A DNA stretch of 29,744 nt from Purshia tridentata (taxonomy: Eukaryota; Streptophyta; Magnoliopsida; Rosales; Rosaceae): contig QANT01005959.1 in the NCBI GenBank assembly GCA_003254885.1, forward strand, positions 1 to 29,744, given 5' to 3'. Within the stretch, counting starts at the first letter, position 1; each line of letters begins with the position of its first letter. A program made the translations under genes and the position numbers. Shown one piece after another: positions 1 through 8,246 of this stretch. The notes beneath the pieces were generated by a model. The model ran no database searches. It saw only the letters and a list, made by a program, of their open reading frames with translations, and was not told the origin of the DNA.

Positions 1-60
1 CATAAGCTTCTCTAAGTGTCTGCACTTCCTTGGAATTATCTCTCTGCTTGACAACCATGC
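1..60 (-). other. Short open stretch, possible exon of the Sin3-like locus
   Basis: On the minus strand the first 57 or so bases read MVVKQRDNSKEVQTLREAY without a stop and run off the left edge. The base composition is less AT-rich than the flanking DNA. It lies downstream of the PAH exon in the same orientation, so it could be a later exon, but I recognise no domain and cannot identify its splice sites. Confidence 0.15.
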
Positions 61-286
61 ACAATCACATACTACAATAGTTAATTAATATTTAATGAGT
101 CAAACTTACTGAAAAATTAATGAAATTCATATATGCAAAGGTTGTGTAACATAAGCTTTAGCAGCCAAAAAGAGAGAGTTTGAAATTATTTATTTACTTT
201 CAAATGTAAATTAATTCAGATAAATATATGAGAACATATATGTACCAAGTCTAGATTAATATGATTATATGATAACCCTTTGACAA

Positions 287-424
287 CAGAAGGCATTGAA
301 ACCTAATAGAAGGTGTGAGTGCCCTTCAAATAGTGCCTTAACCCTCAACCATGGCTATGACCACCTCCTTTTTTGGGGTTGCCCAGAAGGCGCCTTTCCT
401 TGATCTCCTCCAAAGGCATCCATG
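287..424 (-). pseudogene. Degenerate partial copy of a Sin3-like PAH exon
   Basis: On the minus strand this stretch repeats the second half of the PAH exon found at 1554-1871. Read from about 345 down to 287 it gives VKALFEGHSHLLLGFNAF, which matches VKPLFAGHPHLLLGFNTF in the intact exon. Just before this the copy has lost two bases (a GAGAGGG run became GAGGG), which shifts the frame and creates stops, and a further three bases are missing around 349-352. The upstream half of the PAH helix pair is not recognisable, and 365-424 reads through in another frame without PAH character. I see no acceptor site giving an open frame. It is most simply a broken tandem duplicate of the exon, but it could be a decayed second PAH exon of the same gene. 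Confidence 0.6.
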
Positions 425-1044
425 TCGGATTCAAATATGTACATCAGAACATAGGAATCTATATCATACAAATTTAATCATCAAATTCTGAAACAAAATA
501 AGTTATGATAACATGTGTGCGATTTTAAGGATATTTTTTGCACTTTCAAATTTTAGAAATTAATAATCGTACATATATTATAATTTAAGTAATTGGTAAT
601 GCAATGTCACTATGCATGCGGTGTTACAATCACACATAATAATTTGAGTTGAGTATTTTACCACAACTAAGCTTTGCTTAATTTTTCAAAGACAAACTCA
701 ACCAGATTTACAGCGAAGAATGATTAGGTGATGTGATAGAAATCCTCTTAACAATTAAGAATTAATGTATAATAGCCTAACTAGGTTAGACATTCGATTC
801 GTAAGCTTAAATTTGAGCCCATGCCTTCTGTTATTGTTAATATTTCTTCTACAGATTGATTAATATATACATAAAACAAAGGGCTATACTAATACATATA
901 AAAAATTTAATATATACTAAATTGGGCTACATGTACGAAGCCTATATATTGACCATATATAAAACAAAGGGCCTAACCAGAGGCAAAATTGGGCATTCAA
1001 CAATACTGAAACTTTTTACTGTTTATTTGTTATGATAATTCCCG

Positions 1045-1165
1045 GATCTTGAATTCGACATTTCGAACCGAGACCCAAGACCTAGGCCCAAGACTCTTGG
1101 GACCTAGAACCTGGATGCGACTCAAATTCGAGACTCGGACCATGGGCCTTAATCTGGGTCGGGTG
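1045..1165. repeat. GC-richer degenerate GACC/GGTC repeat island
   Basis: This 120-base island stands out from very AT-rich surroundings. It is built from variants of GAGACCCAAGACC, CCTAGGCCCAAGACTC and TTGGGACCTAGAACC, and ends in GGGTCGGGTGG. It looks like a decayed minisatellite, perhaps part of a transposon. It lies between the PAH exon and its broken copy. It contains no open frame of interest. Confidence 0.4.
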
Positions 1166-1553
1166 GATGGAGATCTCATGTTCTTAAATACTTTATCCCT
1201 TCATGTCCCTTCTCACAAAATTTGAGATATGCTTTTTATTATTATTTTACTTTTAAGAAAAAATTATTTTTTATCAACTTTGTGAGGAGGAGACATGAAT
1301 GATTATATTATTTGGAGACAAGAGATCTCCACTCGTCTCGGCCAGTCTTAGAACTAAATTTAATTTCAAAAAAAAAAAATCCCACAATTAAATCTCATCA
1401 ACTAAATAACTTAATTAACCAATGATAAAAACACAGCCTAAACGAATTTCAATGATAATGCATTAAGGCATTAAGCAAATCAGAAAAATCAATCATTTAA
1501 GAAATATAAAAACTAGAATTTGCATAAACAGTTAGTTAATTAGTCGGTCGTAC

Positions 1554-1871
1554 CTTGTTGACGAAATTGAAAACTTGTTCATATGAAATTTGATGTCTCT
1601 TTGGCAAGAAGGTATTGAAACCTAACAAAAGGTGTGGGTGCCCTGCGAAAAGGGGCTTCACCCTCTCAACCACAGTGGCAGTATCAAATTTCTCTGCCTT
1701 GAAGTCTTTTAAGATTTGAAGAAAATGTTGGTACTTGTCCCTATTCTCTTCCTTTTCAAATGTGTTCCTCACCGCCATTAGAAATGATAACGACTCCATT
1801 TCTGTTGGTTTCTGCTGATACTCGACATGGCTATCTCCCTCCCTCATTCTCTCATTCATGATCTCATTCAT
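1554..1871 (-). CDS. Sin3-like paired amphipathic helix (PAH) domain protein, first exon
   Basis: This exon encodes 106 residues from an ATG at 1871 that is preceded by an in-frame TAA. It ends at AAG followed by GTACGA, a good donor in phase 0, so the protein should continue. Residues about 24 to 90 form one PAH domain: ESLSFLMAVRNTF, then DKYQHFLQILKDFKAEKFDT, VVERVKPLF, GHPHLLLGFNTFLPK, and FVNK at the splice. In Sin3 corepressors PAH domains bind short helices of transcription factors and recruit histone deacetylases in the nucleus. Full plant Sin3-like proteins are over 1000 residues with three PAH domains and a histone deacetylase interaction region; nothing of that is visible in the 1.5 kb downstream. 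The linker normally found between FLPKG and FVNK is very short here. I infer a small single-PAH paralogue or a gene fragment. Confidence in the domain is high; in a working gene it is moderate. Confidence 0.7.
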
Positions 1872-2936
1872 TTATTTTTATTTTTTTTTGGCTTAAGAGA
1901 CAAATATGAGTAAAGATCGATGAAGGAATAGAAATAGTATTGGGAATGAGCCCTATTCATTTAATCGGAATGCTACAAGAGAAAATCAATTGTGTTACCT
2001 TTCTTGACTAATGTATAGAATGGTATGATTTTGGATTTTCCATTATAATATTGTTCAAACAGGTTAGAAATTGATATTAGAAAATTATTTACCATTCTTA
2101 CTCGAATTTTGGGAAATTATCAAAATAGACTATAGGATTTAAAATTTTCAAAATCAAATTTGTCTTTCAATATTAATATTGCTAACACATCATATATTAT
2201 CAAAACAAATGAAATTTAAATTGAGCTGGTATGGTAATTTCAGCACATAATCCCATTTTGTCAATTAAACTAATCTTCTCATTAATTTTTTATACATGGC
2301 GTTATCATGTCACCATATGACCTACTCTCTAAGGGCATTTTTAAATCACAACAAAGCCTGATTTTTTATATCACAACCAAGGAGTTAAATTTTGAAAATT
2401 TTAGTGAAATTTCGCCAAAATTAAAATTTTTTGGGGTATAAAAATTTTAACACAAAACCAACAAGTTTTCGTCCAAATTTTGATAATTTGGTATAAATTT
2501 CTATAAATTTCAACCTTGAGGTGGCAACGGCAGGGGTTAGAGTTTTAGTTTAGTGCTTTTTGATTCGGTGAGAATCGAACCTCAACATTGACACCAATAT
2601 AGAGCTTGTGTCGAGTCGAGGAGAACAGGACCGCGCTAAATCCTTTTGGTTAGGACTGTTACCTTTTGAACAAGACAATTTCACATTTTAGTAAAAAAGG
2701 GTTTTAGAAGAGTATATAATTAGAAAAAATAAAAAATTTGATATTTTTTGATTAAAGAGTAATTTTTGTATCAAATTATTAACTTTTTCTATTTAATTAA
2801 CAATAATTATATAACTTAATAATTTTTAATCAAGTTAATTTTCTATAAAAATAATTTATAATAAATAATCTAACCATACCTTAAATTGTGATGTTAAGGT
2901 GGGACGACCTTGGTTACTCCCACGGGGCTAAAAAAA
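1872..2936. other. Intergenic region between divergent PAH and RPL21 genes
   Basis: About 1.1 kb of AT-rich DNA with no supportable gene. It separates two genes transcribed away from each other, so it must hold both promoters. The 2400-2520 part is rich in AAAATTTT-type runs, and 2562-2650 has a possible tRNA-like segment (listed separately). Confidence 0.5.
2562..2650 (-). mobile_element. Possible tRNA-derived SINE remnant
   Basis: On the minus strand 2581-2571 reads GGTTCGATTCT, close to the B box of RNA polymerase III promoters, and 2640-2631 upstream reads TTTAGCGCGG, loosely like an A box. The start-to-start spacing is about 60 bases. There is no clear cloverleaf, no 3' tail and no target-site duplication that I can see, so this is only a weak candidate. 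Confidence 0.2.
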
Positions 2937-3038
2937 TTCTATAATTATTGGTTTTTGCCAAAGGATAGGATAAGTCTATGGCATAACTAGAGGCACAGTG
3001 AGTGACTCAACTCACCTCTCCTACCGTCTCCTCCAAAA
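2937..3038 (+). promoter_or_regulatory. RPL21 proximal promoter and 5' leader
   Basis: A TATA-like TTCTATAATTA lies at about 2937-2947. A GGATAAG I-box (2968-2974), an element common in light-regulated plant promoters, follows it. The leader up to the ATG at 3039 is pyrimidine-rich (CTCACCTCTCCTACCGTCTC), as is usual for ribosomal protein genes. The transcription start is not determined. Confidence 0.35.
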
Positions 3039-5903
3039 ATGGCCTCTGCAACTCTTTCCTTGTGCTCTGCATTCGCAACCCATTGCAAAATCTCGCAAAA
3101 GCTTCAAACCCCACAACCAATCCCGTCAGCATTCCTCTGTCCATCCAATTCCAATTTCACCTCCCTGTCTCTGTCTTCTCCTCACAAGCCGTCTTCCTCT
3201 TCCCGACCCACATTTCCTCATGTACCCAAGTCGTCGGAGGCCGACACCGCTGTGCTCGAGCCCGAGGTTCAAGCTCCTGAGCCTGAGGCCAAACCTGATT
3301 CTCCGTCCGAACCTGCAGCCTTGCAAGTCGTTGAAGCCTCACCGTCGGAACAAGTCCCCAAACGTGAGGAAATCTTTGCTGTTGTTATGGTATGTGTTCA
3401 TTGAGCCATTTTGTGGTTACCCAGATAACAAATGTTGCTTGTTTTACTCTTTTATCTGTTTTTAATTGCTTATAACCTGATTGCAAGTTACCAAATGCCG
3501 ATTTTGGTCATTAATTTTGCAGTTTAGTGTGAATTTGGGGTACCCAGCTGTAATTTTGGTTTATTTCTTAATTTTTCTCAAAGTGAAGTTGGGGTTGTTC
3601 CATAAGATCATGATTGGGTAATCTTATGACTGGGTTGTTTGTGCATTATGTTTGTTTAGGTTGGAGGAAAACAATACATTGTTATACCTGGACGATATAT
3701 CTATGTTCACCGGCTGAAAGGCGCCAATGTGGATGATAAGGTATAATATTCTGCCCGTTATTAATAATTCATTACTTGAATTCATGTTATTTTTGTTCCA
3801 TTTGAGCTCTAATTATAGTTATATGGAAATATGTAGTTTTAATTGTGTTTTTATGGCAAGTACGTAGCTTTAATTGTAGTTTTATGGCAATGTTTTAGGG
3901 TTGATATTCTTTTCCATGGTGATATCTAGCTTTAATTGTAGTTTTATGCATTACCATTTCCAGCGAGAGGCATCAAACTGTTGAGTGTTAACCTCATAAT
4001 CCACTAGACTCATGACTAACCAACTTCTTATTCTGAATTCAAACCACCTCAAAACTCAAAATTATCAATCACTTGAATGAGAAGTTAGTTTTACCAAATC
4101 CAAGCTGTGAGTTCTTCACCTTACCGTCTTTTCCATGTGAATATACTTTTAACTCTATAGAAATGTACTCTTGCTTTACCAGAATCCATAAATAATTGGA
4201 GAATGCTGTGGGCTGGTTGCCTCTAGTGCCTTTAAATAATGCTTCAAAATCATTTACTTCAGTTAATAAAACCGGTGATATGATCATTTTGGCTCTTAGT
4301 TTCTAAGAGCTTATCATTGCTTTTGACCTCAAGAGGTTTAAACTTGATATTGTGCAGGTTGTTCTGAACAAGGTATTGCTTGTGGGAACAAAAACAACTA
4401 CTTTCATTGGAAAACCATTGGTGACAAATGCTGCCGTACATGCACTAGTTGAAGAGCAAGTAATTCATTAGATCATTATGAATTCTTTCCTTTTACCCTC
4501 ATAAAAAAAGTGTGTAGTCAGTATCCTTTTAATATTTTTTGCCTCTGATTGTTCCTATTATCATGCAGACACTAGGTAACAAAGTAGTTGTCTTCAAGTA
4601 TAAAAAGAAGAAAAATTATCGGAGAAACATTGGTCACCGACAGGTATTACGTTCATTCATCTCATTTCTTAGTGAACTAACCAGAACAGTAGAGTTTATT
4701 CATGAGTGCAATTACTTTTTCATACCTTCTAACTTCTGTTGATTTGATTTAATATATTGAAATAAGGAAAGAAACAGATTTTTTTTTTTTTTTTTTTGAA
4801 GAGTGGGGGTGGGGGGGCTGGGCTAATAGGATGATAGAGACAAAGTTAGAGCATCCAGATCTATGCATTATGTTTGTTACTGCAATGAGACTTTTCCTTT
4901 CATTTAATCTATCACCCTTATCTTTCATTTACAGTAATTTAATCTGAGTCCTATTTCCAGATCAGTCATGCGCTTCAGTTCATTTGACACTAGATCAAAA
5001 CTTAGGAAGCATGGATATTCCCCAAAAAAAATTAGGTATGGAGTATTCAATACCAGTACAGTTGACATGTATTGAATACTCTAAATTTTTGTCTACTTAA
5101 CATTTTGGCAAGTTTAACTTTTGGATACGACCTGTATATACAAGGGATACAAGATGATACACAAGGGATTGGAGATGGATACGGGAGGGGTTATTGTGCA
5201 AATGTCTTTTTAGGAAATGCGAAGGTCTGAGGTTACTTTGAAAGAATTGTTTTTGAAAAGGGGGTTTGAGTGGTATTTTAAAATCTTAAATGGCTAATAT
5301 GTCAAAGCAAAGCATAAATAAGAGGAAGAAAGAAAATGCGATCTCCCAGTTCGATATGTGTGTGGATTATGTGAGTGTTTGTGGAGTATGCGAGCATTTG
5401 TTGAGTCAAGACTTTGTTACATATTTAGTCAATCTGGGCTATATATGATTGATTACAAGCAGCTCCATTAGTGACTAACCCTTATAGGATATTGTGGCTA
5501 TGTGGGGAGCGCATCCTTGAATCACTCAGGCTTGGGGCACTGCAGCACAAATTTGGGTCCTGGGAAGGTTGACAAGGATTTCATTATGGCCTTAGACAAG
5601 GACGTTAGGGATTTGATTAGGGGAGATTGTTAAGACTCTGAATTTTGACCACACATTCAGCTAAGACTCAATCTAATCAATAACTAGATTCATTCTAGCA
5701 AAATAATGTTGTTATGTTGCCAAACTATGTGCAGGAGAACAATTACATGTGTAGGATTCAATACTCTAAGAAATTCTAAATTTTCTACCTTTGTTTTTCC
5801 TACTGATTCTGTTTTTAACTCATTAATGCAGCCAGTTACACGCATAAGGATAACAAGCATCACTGGCTATCAAGACTATCCAGCAGTTACCCTTGAGTCG
5901 TAG
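3039..5903 (+). CDS. RPL21: 50S ribosomal protein L21, chloroplastic (bL21c)
   Basis: Five exons: 3039-3389, 3660-3740, 4358-4459, 4569-4643, 5832-5903; all introns are GT-AG and phase 0. The product is 226 residues. Residues 1 to about 65 are rich in Ser, Thr and Pro and poor in acids, typical of a chloroplast transit peptide (MASATLSLCSAFATHCKIS). An acidic Pro/Glu-rich extension follows (about 67-110). The bL21 domain starts near residue 112 with FAVVMVGGKQYIV and contains GNKVVVFKYKKKKNYRRNIG, GHRQ and the closing TRIRITSITG, matching bacterial L21 (SGGKQ, KVKIVKFRRRKHYRK, GHRQ, VKITGI). bL21 binds 23S rRNA in the large subunit, so this is a housekeeping plastid translation gene. The mitochondrial paralogue is the main alternative; the acidic N-terminal extension and overall match to Arabidopsis RPL21C favour plastid. 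A run of AT-rich 3' UTR follows the stop. Confidence 0.95.
3806..3950 (+). repeat. Short tandem repeat in RPL21 intron 2
   Basis: A unit of about 25 bases, TAGCTTTAATTGTAGTTTTA followed by TGGCA, occurs at 3834-3858, 3865-3889 and 3927-3950, with a more diverged version at 3806-3827. The spacing is irregular (about 30 to 60 bases). Confidence 0.7.
5041..5081. repeat. Perfect 13-bp inverted repeat (stem-loop)
   Basis: GAGTATTCAATAC at 5041-5053 is the exact reverse complement of GTATTGAATACTC at 5069-5081, with a 15-base loop between. It lies inside RPL21 intron 4. It may be the tip of a transposon foldback or a hairpin in the pre-mRNA; no function can be read from it. Confidence 0.8.
5633..5705 (+). 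repeat. Dispersed repeat, copy in RPL21 intron 4
   Basis: The segment AGACTCTGAATTTTGACC, then ACACATTCA, TCAATCTAATC, and TAGATTCA aligns along about 70 bases with 9633-9706 in the P450 intron 4, with small gaps. Both copies have the same orientation. It is a dispersed repeat, probably transposon-derived. Confidence 0.6.
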
Positions 5904-8080
5904 GGTTTCATAGGGAGTTTTCGGAGGACTCGGGAACTTATTTTTTTATTATTTTTTTATGGCATGATTCTGAATATTTTTTGAAGTAATGAATCTGAAT
6001 GTTTTTGTGTAGTTTCAGTGCATTTCTCATTTTGTATGTATATGAATTGAAATTTGTTTTGTCAAAAAGCTTGATTCTATTATCGATTTTGTTCATATCA
6101 TAATATATTTCAAATGATTGTGAAATTTTCCATGATGCATTGTACATGGCTGCTGTCTCCCTCAGAAAAAAAAGTAAAAAGGGTAAACACAAGAAAAGTT
6201 AAGTAGGATTGGCAACTTGTGTTTAGAAATGTACTCATGCCCCATTATCCCAATTATAAATGAACAATGATTGGCCTCCATAGTTGTAAGGAGTCATTTT
6301 TCCTTATGAGTTAAGCACACTTTTGGACATATAAAAACAAATAAGAGGATAAAAATTTGAGAAATTGTACATGTTTAACTATTTGTGTGAATTCAGTGCT
6401 TCACAACCTATAAAATTTACATCAAAATTATTTATGTAAACTATAGTTCTTGGGAGTTGGTAGTATGTCTCTAACAGACGTGGAAGAAAAGAATGAATTG
6501 AGGGTGAGATTTTGGGTTTGTAATATTTTAGTGAAAATAATAGAATCCACACTACTGCATACTGCCAAGTGAACACGTACGAGGGTGAGTGTGAGATGAA
6601 TAAAAAAAGTTCATGTGACTCATGCTTTTTCCTTTTTCTGCAAAACACATGTTGCACATGGAATGGGGAGGCTGTCCTTATTAAATCAATTATGATATCA
6701 TTTTTTTTTTGCTGATATTCAATTAATTATTATATTATTATCAATTATTCAATAGAATAACATCGATTGGGTTTGGAATTTCAACATATGGAACATCTGG
6801 AGCCAAATTAAGCATGGTCCAAGACTCCAAGTAAAAAGATATTTAATTTTGGTTTTTTGGTGCAACCACAAACTCGTGATTCGTGAGAGGTTGGTGCAAA
6901 GTCCAACCATCATACACTGCATGATCGCAATGGCCATTTTAACCCATGAAATGCTGTACGTTTAGCAGTCAAAATGAAATTCAGGTATTTTCCAAACCAT
7001 TTTCACTTCGACCATTTTAAAACATTGAAATTTGAATGGAAATTTCATCGGATTTAATCAGATCGAGTATAATAAATTAGATTGAATTTCAATTCTAAGT
7101 TAGAGTAAAACCTTGATATAATTAATGAGTAGCACGTGATAAGAGAAATAAACATACATGTAACTGTATATTATCACTATAACATAAGGAGAAACACATA
7201 TCCTTTTCGGTCTTTTTAAAGCGGACAAAATGTGATTCATGTAAGTTACACTTTAATTGTTCAACATCACAACTTCACAATAAATCCAAGATGCACAGAA
7301 AACTTCAATTATTGGTGTTGCTGTTAGAGATAAGATAAAAGCAGGTCCATGATAATAGTTTGATTTCCTTTTCTTTTTTTTGGCCACAATATTTTGATTT
7401 CCTTATCCTTTCAGATTCGATTGTGTTTTTTTCTTCTTCTTTAATCTATGTATTTTATTGCATTCATAATTTTATCCCAGCAGAAATGGATGGCCCGATT
7501 GAAATATGATGCATGACTTGATTGGCATGGGAACCCACGAATCCATTAAATTTTAGAACTTTATGATATAACGGGACAGTGATGCATTTATAGGGTCTAT
7601 AATTAAGATGCTTAAGATTTCAATTTGAACTTTGAATTCTAAGTGTGTTTTAATAAATTTTAAATCGTAATCAAACGAAACGAGCAATTGATAATGTAGT
7701 CCAATTAATTGAAAAAATCCTAAAATTGCTCCTGCATCGAAGGTTAATTACATAATCAATCACTCCTACTTGTTGACTCACGCCAACATATAGTAGCTAA
7801 AGATAATTCATTTCTTATAGTTTTTAAGTTGTAGGTAGAAATCAGGACAAATAAAAGTGGGTGACGTACTAAAAATGAATATTGTAACTGTAAGTCCATG
7901 AAAGCACCAAAGGAGTAGCCATTTTTGGTTCTCTTCTAACAAAAAATATCTCCAAATTTTGGGTTATAATGTGCCAAAAATAAAAAATAACAGTTGGCAC
8001 CAATCATTTTCCTTTTTTGAAAGACCAATATATGGTTATAAGTTTTTTGTGCTTGTCTGGCCTCGATCTACTCTAATTTT
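5904..8080. other. Intergenic region RPL21 to P450
   Basis: About 2.2 kb with no supportable gene. The first 150 to 300 bases are the RPL21 3' UTR and polyadenylation region (T-rich, AATGAATCTGAATG near 5988). Possible control elements for the P450 downstream are a CACGTG G-box at 7133-7138, GTTGACTCA (W-box type TTGAC) at about 7772-7780 and GTGACGTAC (as-1-like TGACG) at about 7861-7869. Short open frames on either strand here are AT-rich chance frames. Confidence 0.5.
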
Positions 8081-8246
8081 TATAAATAAGCATATGTTTT
8101 TGCTTGATCTTGTATGTGAATCATTTGGCTTCTCATCACTAGCTCCCACCACTATAGCTGCACCTTACCCTTCATTCTCTGGATCGACCTCTAATCCTCT
8201 CAATTAAACACAATTTGCTATATAGAGCAAGAAGAAGAAGCTAGAA
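8081..8246 (+). promoter_or_regulatory. P450 core promoter and 5' leader
   Basis: A good TATA box, TATAAATA, lies at 8081-8088. Transcription would be expected to start about 30 bases later, giving a leader of roughly 130 bases up to the ATG at 8247. The bases before the start, AGAAGAAGAAGCTAGAA, are purine-rich as is common in plant leaders. Confidence 0.55.

Larger units (their letters stand above)
4644..5831 (+). other. RPL21 intron 4, long and repeat-bearing
   Basis: This 1.2 kb intron is much longer than the other RPL21 introns. It holds a T17 run with a G-rich stretch after it (about 4781-4820), a perfect inverted repeat at 5041-5081, and a segment at 5633-5705 shared with a P450 intron. 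A purine-rich AGGGGAGA at 5618-5625 just before TTGTTAAG resembles the polypurine tract and left edge of an LTR, so part of the intron may be an old retroelement fragment; this last point is inference. Confidence 0.4.

Noticed and set aside
2998..3465. A 155-codon Pro/Leu/Ser-rich frame and other frames overlapping RPL21 exon 1 on both strands
   Set aside because: They are shadows of the transit peptide and acidic region of RPL21, whose frame joins exactly with four further exons.
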